Assembly (NCBI GenBank): GCA_964621165.1
Contig: CAZULC010000002.1
Coordinates: 279,652 to 343,651, forward strand
Length of the DNA: 64,000 bases
DNA from: UMGS1696 sp964621165
GTDB lineage: Bacteria; Bacillota; Clostridia; Oscillospirales; CAG-272
Direction: 5' to 3'
Made by a program: the position numbers and the translations under genes. Positions 15,344 to 23,202 of the stretch are shown here, one piece after another. Positions within the stretch are counted from its first letter, which is position 1, and each line of letters opens with the position of its first letter. The notes beneath the pieces are model-generated. The model worked only from the letters and a program-made list of their open reading frames with translations. It was not told where the DNA came from and ran no database searches.

Positions 15344-15898
15344 ATGGATGAGCTGTCGCTTTATGTTCTCGATATAACCATGAACTCGGTCAGAGCTGGC
15401 GCGACTGAAATTTCGGTTACGCTGAAGGAAGACGGGGAATGGCTGTATTTTACGGTGTCCGACAACGGCTGCGGTATGACTGAGGAACAGGTAGAGAAGC
15501 TCACGAATCCGTTCTTCACTACCCGCAAAACCAGAAAGGTGGGACTCGGAATCCCGTTTCTCACCATGCTCGCCGAAATGACCGGGGGCTACGTAAAGGT
15601 AACGTCCGTGTCGGAGAAGATGAGCGACAACCACGGAACCACCACCGCGGCAAAATTCGGCAAGAACCATATCGACTTTATCCCGCTTGGAGATATGGTG
15701 TCCACAATGACCACTTTAATACAAGGCTCGCCTGAGGTGAATTTCACGTTCACTCACGTCCTGCCCGGGGGAAAGGTGGAGCTGTCATGCGCTGAACTGC
15801 GGGAGACGCTGGGGGACATATCCCTCGCCGAGCCGGAAATTCTCACGTGGATCGACGGCTACATGCGGGAGCAGTATGAAGAAGTCAGCGGGAAGTAG
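15344..15898 (+). CDS. Histidine-kinase-type ATP-binding protein without sensor domain
   Basis: 184 residues. An N-terminal GHKL ATPase fold has N box 'DITMNSVRAGATEI', G1 DNGCGM, F box NPFFTTRKTRK and G2 VGLGIPFL. The C-terminal 60 residues ('VNFTFTHVLPGGKVELS...EILTWIDGYM') have no recognisable motif. There is no phosphoacceptor His domain and no membrane segment, so it is not a normal sensor kinase. It is the second GHKL protein of the operon and probably belongs to the signalling module around the sensory hydrogenase. GGAGG lies 8 nt before the ATG. Ends in TAG. Confidence 0.83.
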   Translation: MDELSLYVLDITMNSVRAGATEISVTLKEDGEWLYFTVSDNGCGMTEEQVEKLTNPFFTTRKTRKVGLGIPFLTMLAEMTGGYVKVTSVSEKMSDNHGTTTAAKFGKNHIDFIPLGDMVSTMTTLIQGSPEVNFTFTHVLPGGKVELSCAELRETLGDISLAEPEILTWIDGYMREQYEEVSGK

Positions 15899-15937
15899 AC
15901 AGCCCCAAAACTACATCAGAGAGGTTTATATAGGGAT

Positions 15938-16803
15938 ATAACTTCAATTATTGTCTGTCTCCACTGTAAAACCGCCCTTACGCTGGAGCTGAAATGCGAA
16001 AAATGCGCGCGTCAGTATTCCCTCAAGCATGGGGTGTACAACCTGATTTCTCTCGATTTGTCGGGGGAGCAGGAATACCTGTACTGAGATGAGATTCCCG
16101 ACTACATTTATCTGCTTTTCCGCGAGATTAATCCGGAAAACTTCGACGAAGCGAACTCCAAGTATTACGCTTTGTTCAACAAAGAAACATAGGAAGCCGT
16201 GAAAAAGCGGGAAGAGTTTGTTCGCAGTCTGCTTAGTCAGATGAGCGGCACAATATGCGACCTCGCAACCGGACGCGGATCCATGCTTCAAAAGATTCTC
16301 GACTGCACGGACGGAAAAGAAAGCGTCGACATTGTCTGCACGGATTAAACACTTTTTGGCTGACAATGACCCGCCTGAGACGGAACGGAAATCGCGGAAA
16401 CATAAGCTACATCGGCACCGACGGACGGTATGTCTCACTGAAAGACGGCGTATTCGACTACATTACGTCTCTCTACGGATTCGAAAACAGACCCGAAGGC
16501 GACCGTGTGGCGCGTGAAATTTATCGTATATTGAAGTCCAGTGGAAAAATTATCATCGAAGGCGGATATATCGACAAGGACAGCCGGAGCTATGAATTGG
16601 AGTGCAGCGTCGGAGTAGAGCGGGGAATGGTTGAAGAATATATCCTGTCGGATCTCAAAAAAGCAGGCTTTGTCAACGTAAAATCCACTGTCGTTGCCGA
16701 GGCTGTCTGGGCTGAAAATCCCTTCGATTTGATTCCCGCGGCAGGGGACATACAGAGGTACTGCGTGATTGAAGCCGAAAAAACAACAATAAGCAAAAAT
16801 TAA
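15938..16803 (+). pseudogene. Decayed SAM-dependent methyltransferase with N-terminal zinc ribbon
   Basis: A reading frame from about 15938 encodes a CX2C...CX2C ribbon (VCLHCKTAL...LKCEKCAR), then an N-terminal helical part and the SAM motif ICDLATGRGSML. It is cut by TGA at 16085-16087 and TAG at 16190-16192, and then shifts frame near 16346. One lost base there rejoins VCTD to a later segment in another frame, FDYITSLYGFENRPEGD and ILKSSGKIIIEGGYI, which are typical of class I methyltransferases. The expected start codon position reads ATA. Four independent lesions make a sequencing artefact unlikely. It sits inside the hydrogenase operon without disturbing the genes on either side. Confidence 0.8.
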
Positions 16804-16832
16804 AATTTATATAACAAGAAAGGAATACCATT

Positions 16833-17204
16833 ATGAAGTCACTCGAGGAACTGAAAGCCATAAAGGCTAAAATGCAGGACAAGGTATCAGTACGCACCTC
16901 CAGCGGAGACATCAGAGTAGTAGTCGGTATGGCTACCTGCGGAATCGCTGCCGGCGCACGTCCTGTTCTCAACGCTTTCGTGGAGGGAATAGCCAACGCC
17001 GGACTTTCGGACAAGGTGCAGGTAACACAGACAGGCTGCATCGGTATCTGCCAGTATGAGCCCGTTGTCGAGATTTTCGAAAAGGACAAGGACAAGGTGA
17101 CATACGTAAAGATGACCGCCGAAAAAGCAGCAGAGGTTATCGAAAAGCACATCAAGGGCGGCAGCATTGTTAAAGAATACACAATCGGCGCAGCCAAGAT
17201 ATAA
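16833..17204 (+). CDS. Thioredoxin-like (2Fe-2S) ferredoxin domain protein
   Basis: 123 residues of the small thioredoxin-fold ferredoxin group that accompanies multimeric [FeFe] hydrogenases (HndB-like). Cysteines are at 36 (MATCGIAAGARPV), 69 and 73 (QTGCIGIC). The usual four-Cys pattern is reduced to three visible ligands, so either a non-Cys ligand is used or the cluster is lost. GAAAGGA lies 8 nt before the ATG. Followed by hydB after 21 nt. Lys is encoded mostly by AAG here, in contrast to genes further upstream, which suggests high expression. Confidence 0.85.
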   Translation: MKSLEELKAIKAKMQDKVSVRTSSGDIRVVVGMATCGIAAGARPVLNAFVEGIANAGLSDKVQVTQTGCIGICQYEPVVEIFEKDKDKVTYVKMTAEKAAEVIEKHIKGGSIVKEYTIGAAKI

Positions 17205-17225
17205 CTTTAGGAGGAATTTAAACTT

Positions 17226-19028
17226 ATGATTCGTTCACATGTACTGGTATGCGGCGGTACGGGCTGTACTTCATCCGGAAGCCGTGCCATCCGTGAAAAG
17301 CTGGCTGAGGAGCTTCAGGCTAAGGGTCTTGACGAGGAAGTCAAGATAGTTCAGACAGGCTGCTTCGGTCTCTGCGCTCTCGGTCCCATCATGATTATCT
17401 ATCCCGAGGGAACATTCTACTCAAGAGTAACGCCTGACGATATTCCCGAAATCGTATCCGAGCACCTCCTGAAGGGCCGTATCGTTGAACGTCTTGTTTA
17501 CAACGAAACCGGCGACAAGAAGGGTGAGGACGAGGCTGTTGCCGCTTCTCTTTCCGAAACCGCGTTCTACAAGAAGCAGAAGAGAGTTGCTCTTCGTAAC
17601 TGCGGCGTAATCAACCCGGAAAACATCGACGAATACATCGCAATGGATGGTTACTTCGCTCTGGCTAAGGTCCTCAAGGAAATGACTCCCGAGCAGGTTA
17701 TCGACACCATCAGCAAGTCCGGTCTGAGAGGCAGAGGAGGCGGAGGATTCCCCACAGGTAGAAAATGGCAGTTCGCGAGAGCGTCCGTTTCCGACAAGAA
17801 GTACGTGGTCTGCAACGCCGACGAAGGAGACCCGGGTGCGTTCATGGACCGTTCCGTGCTTGAAGGCGACCCCCACGCGGTTCTTGAAGCTATGGCTATC
17901 GCAGGCTACGCTATCGGTGCTGACGAAGGTTGGATTTACGTCCGCGCTGAATATCCTATCGCCGTAAAGAGACTGAACATCGCTATCGAACAGGCGCGTC
18001 AGTATGGTCTCCTCGGTAAGGATATTTTCGGAACAGGCTTCAACTTTGATATTCACATCAGACTCGGTGCCGGCGCGTTCGTCTGCGGCGAGGAAACTGC
18101 ACTTCTGACCTCCATCGAAGGCAACCGCGGTGAACCCCGTCCCCGTCCTCCGTTCCCGGCAGTAAAGGGTCTGTGGGGTCAGCCTACAATCGTTAACAAC
18201 GTTGAAACATACGCGAATGTTGCTCAGATTATCCTCAAGGGTGCTGACTGGTTCGCTTCAATGGGTACCGAAGGCTCCAAGGGTACAAAGGTATTCGCTC
18301 TCGGCGGCAAGATCAAGAACACCGGTCTGGTTGAAATCCCCATGGGCACAACACTCCGTGAAATCGTCGAGGAAATCGGCGGCGGCGTTCCCAACGGAAA
18401 GAAGTTCAAGGCTGCTCAGACAGGCGGACCTTCCGGCGGATGCATTCCCGCTTCACTTATCGACACACCTATCGACTTTGACAACCTTACCAAAATCGGC
18501 TGTATGATGGGCTCCGGCGGACTTATCGTAATGGACGAGGATACCTGTATGGTAGATATCGCAAAGTTCTTCCTCGAGTTTACCGTCGACGAATCCTGCG
18601 GTAAATGCTCACCTTGCCGTATCGGTACAGTAAGACTTCTCGAAATACTGAACAAGATTACCTCTGGCAACGGCGAAATGGAAGACCTTGACAAGCTGGA
18701 AGAGCTGGCTAACTACATAAAGTCCGCGTCCCTCTGCGCTCTCGGTCAGACCGCGCCCAACCCGATTCTCTCCACACTCCACTTCTTCCGCGACGAATAC
18801 ATCGCACACATCGTCGACAAGAGATGCCCCGCCGGCGTATGCAAGAAGCTTCTCTCATACGAAATCGATCCCGAAAAGTGCAGAGGATGTACTCTCTGTG
18901 CGCGTAACTGTCCCGCTGGAGCTATCACCGGCAAGGTCAAGGAAGCTCACATCATCAACAAGGAAAAGTGCGTAAAGTGCGGCGCTTGTATGGAAAAGTG
19001 CAAGTTCGGCGCAATCTCAAAGAAGTAA
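17226..19028 (+). CDS. hydB: HydB, NuoF-like NADH-oxidising subunit of the [FeFe] hydrogenase
   Basis: 600 residues. Domains in order: an N-terminal thioredoxin-like [2Fe-2S] domain (CGGTGC and QTGCFGLC), the FMN/NADH-binding NuoF core with GRGGGGFPTG and GAGAFVCGEETAL, the SLBB region, an N3-type [4Fe-4S] motif ESCGKCSPCRIG with a later Cys, and two C-terminal [4Fe-4S] motifs (CRGCTLCARNC and CVKCGACMEKC). It oxidises or reduces NAD(H) at FMN and is the likely site of flavin-based electron bifurcation in HydABC enzymes. AGGAGG precedes the start. hydA follows after 47 nt. Confidence 0.95.
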   Translation: MIRSHVLVCGGTGCTSSGSRAIREKLAEELQAKGLDEEVKIVQTGCFGLCALGPIMIIYPEGTFYSRVTPDDIPEIVSEHLLKGRIVERLVYNETGDKKGEDEAVAASLSETAFYKKQKRVALRNCGVINPENIDEYIAMDGYFALAKVLKEMTPEQVIDTISKSGLRGRGGGGFPTGRKWQFARASVSDKKYVVCNADEGDPGAFMDRSVLEGDPHAVLEAMAIAGYAIGADEGWIYVRAEYPIAVKRLNIAIEQARQYGLLGKDIFGTGFNFDIHIRLGAGAFVCGEETALLTSIEGNRGEPRPRPPFPAVKGLWGQPTIVNNVETYANVAQIILKGADWFASMGTEGSKGTKVFALGGKIKNTGLVEIPMGTTLREIVEEIGGGVPNGKKFKAAQTGGPSGGCIPASLIDTPIDFDNLTKIGCMMGSGGLIVMDEDTCMVDIAKFFLEFTVDESCGKCSPCRIGTVRLLEILNKITSGNGEMEDLDKLEELANYIKSASLCALGQTAPNPILSTLHFFRDEYIAHIVDKRCPAGVCKKLLSYEIDPEKCRGCTLCARNCPAGAITGKVKEAHIINKEKCVKCGACMEKCKFGAISKK

Positions 19029-19075
19029 TCTAAAGTGTTTCGCAGATATTAATTGAAAGGGTCAGAATTAACATT

Positions 19076-20824
19076 ATGGATATGGTAAATGTAAAAATAA
19101 ACGGCGTCGATTATTCCGTACCCGCTGGCGTTACAGTTCTTGAAGCCTGCCGTTACGCGAATATCGACATCCCCACCCTCTGCTACCTCAAGGATATCAA
19201 CCAGATTGGCGCGTGCCGTCTCTGCCTTGTTGAAGTAAAGGGCGCGAGAGGTCTTGTTGCTTCATGCGTATATCCCGTAAACGAAGGCATGGAAATCCAG
19301 ACCAACACTTCCAAAATCAGAGCCGTAAGAAAGACAAACATCGAGCTGGTTCTCTCCGCTCACAACAAGAAGTGCCTCACCTGCATCCGCTCCACAAGCT
19401 GCGAACTTCAGAAGCTTGCTCAGGAATACAAGGTTGACGAGGACCGCTTCTGCTACTCCGCAAAGAAAGACGAAAAGGTCACAATCGACGATTCTTCCGT
19501 CTCCATCATCAGGGACAGTTCAAAGTGCATCCTCTGCCGCCGTTGTGTTGCCGCATGTAACAAGCAGCAGGGAATCGGCGCTATCGGCGTAGCTAACCGC
19601 GGATTTGACTCCAAGATTGAATGCGCGTTCGAAAAGCCCCTCGCTGAAACCTCCTGCATCAACTGCGGTCAGTGCATCGTCGCATGTCCCGTTGGCGCTC
19701 TCTACGAAAGAGACGACACACAGAAGATTTTCGACGCTATCTCCGATCCCACAAAGCACGTTGCTATCTGCTGCGCTCCTTCCGTTCGTGCTACAATCGG
19801 CGAATGCTTCGGCTACGAACCCGGCACAGACGTTGAAGGCAAGATGGTAGCCGCTCTCAAGAAGCTGGGATTTGACGGCGTTTACGACATGAACTTCTCG
19901 GCAGACCTGACAATCATGGAAGAAGCTCACGAGTTCCTCGGCAGAGTAAAGAATGGCGGCAAGCTGCCCATGATTACCTCCTGCTCACCCGGATGGGTCA
20001 AGTACTGCGAGCATTACTTCCCTGAAATGACTGAAAACCTCTCCACATGCAAGTCACCTCAGCAGATGTTCGGCGCAATCTACAAGACCTACTTCGCAGA
20101 GAAGATGGGTATCGACCCTAAGGACATCGTGTTCGTTTCCGCTATCCCTTGCACAGCAAAGAAGTTCGAGGTTGGCAGAGAAGGTCAGGACGTCAACGGT
20201 ATCCCCGGAGTTGACATTGCCGTTACAACACGTGAGCTGGGTCGTATGATTTCCCTCGCAGGCATCGACTTCAAGTCTCTCGAGGACGAAAAGTTTGACC
20301 AGCCCATCGACATCGGTTCAGGTGCAGGCGCAATCTTCGGTGCAACAGGCGGCGTTATGGAGGCTGCTCTCCGTACTGCTGCTGAAGCTATCGAAGGAAA
20401 GCCCCTCGAAAAGGTTGACTTCCCCGAAGTCCGCGGAACAGAGGGAATCAAGTTCGCTGAATACAAGATTGGCGACATCGACCTCAAGGTTGCCGTTGCT
20501 TCCGGTACAGCAAACGCAAACAAGCTCCTTCGCGGCGTACAGGACGGCACATACGACGTTCAGTTCATCGAAATCATGGCTTGTCCCGGCGGATGTGTAA
20601 ACGGCGGCGGTCAGCCCACTCAGCCTGCATCCGTGAGAAACAACGTGGACCTCAAGGCTCTTCGTGCTTCCGTTCTCTACAAGGCGGACTCCGAGAAGCT
20701 TGAATACAGAAAGTCCCACGAGAACCCGATTATCAAGAAGGTTTACGAAGAATACCTCGGTGAACCCAACTCACACAAGGCTCATGAGATTCTCCACACC
20801 CACTACGTAAAGCGCGGTCTCTGA
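19076..20824 (+). CDS. hydA: HydA, catalytic subunit of NADH/ferredoxin-dependent [FeFe] hydrogenase
   Basis: 582 residues. An N-terminal plant-type [2Fe-2S] domain (CYLKD...GACRLC) is followed by a His-ligated [4Fe-4S] motif (HNKKCLTCIRSTSC) and two [4Fe-4S] motifs (CILCRRCVAAC and CINCGQCIVAC). The H-cluster domain then shows L1 TSCSPGW, L2 IPCTAKKFE and L3 EIMACPGGCVNGGGQP. It produces H2 from protons in the cytoplasm, with HydB and HydC supplying electrons. L1 has Ser where the well-studied single-subunit enzymes have the second Cys (TSCCPGW). Codons are strongly biased to AAG for Lys. A terminator follows, so hydA ends the operon. Confidence 0.96.
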   Translation: MDMVNVKINGVDYSVPAGVTVLEACRYANIDIPTLCYLKDINQIGACRLCLVEVKGARGLVASCVYPVNEGMEIQTNTSKIRAVRKTNIELVLSAHNKKCLTCIRSTSCELQKLAQEYKVDEDRFCYSAKKDEKVTIDDSSVSIIRDSSKCILCRRCVAACNKQQGIGAIGVANRGFDSKIECAFEKPLAETSCINCGQCIVACPVGALYERDDTQKIFDAISDPTKHVAICCAPSVRATIGECFGYEPGTDVEGKMVAALKKLGFDGVYDMNFSADLTIMEEAHEFLGRVKNGGKLPMITSCSPGWVKYCEHYFPEMTENLSTCKSPQQMFGAIYKTYFAEKMGIDPKDIVFVSAIPCTAKKFEVGREGQDVNGIPGVDIAVTTRELGRMISLAGIDFKSLEDEKFDQPIDIGSGAGAIFGATGGVMEAALRTAAEAIEGKPLEKVDFPEVRGTEGIKFAEYKIGDIDLKVAVASGTANANKLLRGVQDGTYDVQFIEIMACPGGCVNGGGQPTQPASVRNNVDLKALRASVLYKADSEKLEYRKSHENPIIKKVYEEYLGEPNSHKAHEILHTHYVKRGL

Positions 20825-20864
20825 TTCGTTCAGCCTGAGTAAAGATTAAACTATAATAAAAGTA

Positions 20865-20902
20865 AAGCTCCGTGGAACTTCTGCGGGGCTTGCTTTTGTT
20901 TT
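20865..20902 (+). terminator. Intrinsic terminator after hydA
   Basis: AAGCTCCG (20865-20872) pairs with CGGGGCTT (20884-20891) with one G-U pair, 11-nt loop, followed by GCTTTTGTTTT. It lies 40 nt after the hydA stop and closes the hydrogenase operon. Confidence 0.75.
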
Positions 20903-20935
20903 CCAAAAATTATTTGATAAAATTTGCTGAAAATA

Positions 20936-20964
20936 TTGAAAAAATCGCCGGTATGCGGTATAAT
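20936..20964 (+). promoter_or_regulatory. Sigma-A-type promoter of the Gfo/Idh/MocA gene
   Basis: TTGAAA (20936-20941), a 17-nt spacer and TATAAT (20959-20964). The start codon of the oxidoreductase gene is 79 nt downstream of the -10. It lies just behind the hydA terminator. Confidence 0.75.
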
Positions 20965-21043
20965 TATATCAGTAAAAAAGGGAATCTCCGGCAATCGTCG
21001 GGAATCTCCAACAAAAAGCAAATATCAAGCAAAGGAGTAAACT

Positions 21044-22207
21044 ATGGACAAGGTTAGATTCGGCGTTATCGGCATTGGTAACATGGGTTCGTCCCACGTC
21101 CACAACCTTTTCGAGAATAAGGTTCCCGGAGCTGTTTTGACGGCAGTCTGCGATGTGAAGCCTTCCCGTCTCGAATGGGCGAAGGGCGTATGCGGCGACA
21201 GCGTGGCTTATTTTGCCGACTCCCACGAGCTTATCACAAGCGGACTGGTTGACGCGGTAATGATTGCCACTCCCCACTACTACCACCCGATTATCGGTAT
21301 TGACGCCTTTGAGCATGAACTGAACGTTCTTTCCGAAAAGCCAATCGGCGTTTACACAAAGGGAATTTATCCCTTCATGGAAGCCGCGAAGAAGAGCGGG
21401 AAAGCTTTCGGTATCATGTACAATCAGAGAACCAACAAGCTCTACCAGAAAATGCGCGAGATGGTAAAGGACGGCTCCCTCGGCGAGCTAAAGAGATGCA
21501 TCTGGGTTATCACCGACTGGTACCGCTCACAGGCTTACTACAACAGCGGCGGATGGAGAGCTACATGGGCAGGTGAAGGCGGCGGTGTTCTTCTCAACCA
21601 ATGCCCCCACAACCTCGACCTGTGGCAGTGGATTTTCGGCATGCCCTCAGCTATATATGCAAACTGCGAAATCGGCAAGTACCACGACATCGAGGTAGAG
21701 GACGACGTCACCGCTATAGCCAAGTACTCGAACGGCGCAACCGGCGTATTTGTCACTACAACTGGCGAATATCCCGGAACAAACCGCCTCGAAATCACGG
21801 GTTCAAAGGGCAAGCTGGTTTACGAGTCCGGCAGACTGATGTACACCAAGCTGTCAGTGGACGAGCGGGAATTCACATTCTCAACAAATGAAGGCTTCGC
21901 AAGAATCCCGAACGAAACCACCGAGATCAAGATTGAAAACGGCGGCGGTGAACAGCACGTGGGAATCCTCAAGAACTTCACCAACCACATTCTCAACGGG
22001 GAAGAGCTTTTAGCTCCCGGATACGAGGGCATCAATGGACTGTCAATATCCAACGCTATGATGCTTTCGTCATGGACCGGAAAGTGGGTGGAGCTTCCCA
22101 ACGACGGCGAGGAATTCTACGCGGCTCTCATGGAAAAGGTCAAGAATTCCAAGAAAAAGGAAGACACGGACATAGTCTTCGACACAACCGGAAGCTACGG
22201 AAAATAA
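21044..22207 (+). CDS. Gfo/Idh/MocA family oxidoreductase
   Basis: 387 residues. An N-terminal Rossmann fold has GVIGIGNMGSSHV, and the family's EKP motif occurs as LSEKPIGVYT near residue 100. The C-terminal alpha/beta domain includes GGGVLLNQCPHNLDLWQW, with the His/Asp residues typical of sugar or cyclitol dehydrogenases of this superfamily. It probably uses NAD(P) to oxidise a sugar or derivative; the substrate cannot be named. It is alone between a promoter and a strong terminator. The convergent ThuA-like gene across the terminator is a frequent partner family in sugar catabolism. AAAGGAG precedes the ATG. Confidence 0.9.
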   Translation: MDKVRFGVIGIGNMGSSHVHNLFENKVPGAVLTAVCDVKPSRLEWAKGVCGDSVAYFADSHELITSGLVDAVMIATPHYYHPIIGIDAFEHELNVLSEKPIGVYTKGIYPFMEAAKKSGKAFGIMYNQRTNKLYQKMREMVKDGSLGELKRCIWVITDWYRSQAYYNSGGWRATWAGEGGGVLLNQCPHNLDLWQWIFGMPSAIYANCEIGKYHDIEVEDDVTAIAKYSNGATGVFVTTTGEYPGTNRLEITGSKGKLVYESGRLMYTKLSVDEREFTFSTNEGFARIPNETTEIKIENGGGEQHVGILKNFTNHILNGEELLAPGYEGINGLSISNAMMLSSWTGKWVELPNDGEEFYAALMEKVKNSKKKEDTDIVFDTTGSYGK

Positions 22208-22218
22208 TTGAATCAAAA

Positions 22219-22257
22219 AAGGTCTCTCGATATTTCACGGGAGGCCTTAATTTTTTG
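22219..22257. terminator. Bidirectional intrinsic terminator
   Basis: AAGGTCTCTCG (22219-22229) pairs with CGGGAGGCCTT (22238-22248), 11 bp including two G-U pairs. A T-run follows on the plus strand, and an A-run before it serves as the U-tract on the minus strand. It ends both the oxidoreductase gene and the convergent ThuA-like gene. Confidence 0.85.
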
Positions 22258-22332
22258 GTTTGCTTGAAGTTTAGGTTAGCTTAAATAGCACTTATCGGTG
22301 ATTCAGCCAGACAAAACCGCCGGAATTTAACC

Positions 22333-23043
22333 TTACTTCACCGTCGGAGGAACCCAGCCGTATTTGTAGCTGTCGGACTTCGGGGTGCAGACGTATTTCG
22401 CCGCATTGATGAGGACCCGCTGAACTTCCTTGTTGTGGTAGGTCGGAACGGATTCGTGACCGGGACGGAAGTAGAAGATTTTGCCGCGTCCTCTCCTGTA
22501 AACGCATCCACTGCGGAATACCTCTCCTCCTGTGAACCAGCTGATGAAGAGAAGCTCGTCCGGCGCGGGAACTCTGAAATTCTCGCCGTAGGTTTCCTCA
22601 TGCTCGAGGATGATGTTCTCACCGATTCCCTCCGTGATGGGATGTCCCTGTTCTATGACCCAGAGAATCTCCTTGTCGCCGGACTCACGCCACTTCAAGT
22701 CCCCTGAGGGTGTGCCGCAGAGCTTCGAGAACACCTTCGACGCGTGTCCTGAGTGGAGAACCACAAGTCCCATACCGTTGTAAACGTGACGGCATACCCG
22801 GTCAACTACCTCGTCGGGTACGTCGCCGTGTCTCATGTGACCCCACCAGAAGAGAACGTCCGTGTCGTTCAGAACATCCTCAGTCAGGCCGCATTCCGGG
22901 TCGTCAAGTGTGGCGGTGCGTACATCGTAGCCTGCTTCCTCGAGAAAACGCTTGATGCACATGTGAATACCGTCGGGATAAATCGATCGAACGGCTTCGT
23001 CGCACTTCTCGTGCATAAATTCGTTCCATACTGTGATTTTCAT
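22333..23043 (-). CDS. ThuA-like domain protein
   Basis: 236 residues of the trehalose-utilisation (ThuA) family, a class I glutamine-amidotransferase-like fold. Visible marks are ITVWNEFMHEK at the start, TDVLFWWGHMRHGDVPD, the conserved GLVVLHSGHASKVF segment, and a C-terminal 'GKIFYFRPGHESVPTYHN'. Its exact reaction is not established; family members take part in disaccharide or keto-sugar metabolism. The ATG at 23043 has AAGGAG 8 nt before it; an upstream in-frame TTG at 23064 lies over that site. Transcribed alone from a good promoter at 23099-23127. Confidence 0.87.
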   Translation of the reverse strand: MKITVWNEFMHEKCDEAVRSIYPDGIHMCIKRFLEEAGYDVRTATLDDPECGLTEDVLNDTDVLFWWGHMRHGDVPDEVVDRVCRHVYNGMGLVVLHSGHASKVFSKLCGTPSGDLKWRESGDKEILWVIEQGHPITEGIGENIILEHEETYGENFRVPAPDELLFISWFTGGEVFRSGCVYRRGRGKIFYFRPGHESVPTYHNKEVQRVLINAAKYVCTPKSDSYKYGWVPPTVK

Positions 23044-23098
23044 TTTCGTCTCCTTATCCGCCAAAAGGCTGAATTTAAATCAATTTTAACTTTTTAAC

Positions 23099-23127
23099 AT
23101 TCTATCATAAAAAACAGCGTATTGCAA
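23099..23127 (-). promoter_or_regulatory. Promoter of the ThuA-like gene
   Basis: On the minus strand TTGCAA (23127-23122), a 17-nt spacer and TAGAAT (23104-23099). The ATG is 55 nt downstream of the -10. Confidence 0.65.
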
Positions 23128-23202
23128 GAGATTTTTGTGAATTATTTCATAATCTAAAAATTCAAATGTACTGTGAACCGTGCGGCACTCCAAACTCCAA
23201 AT

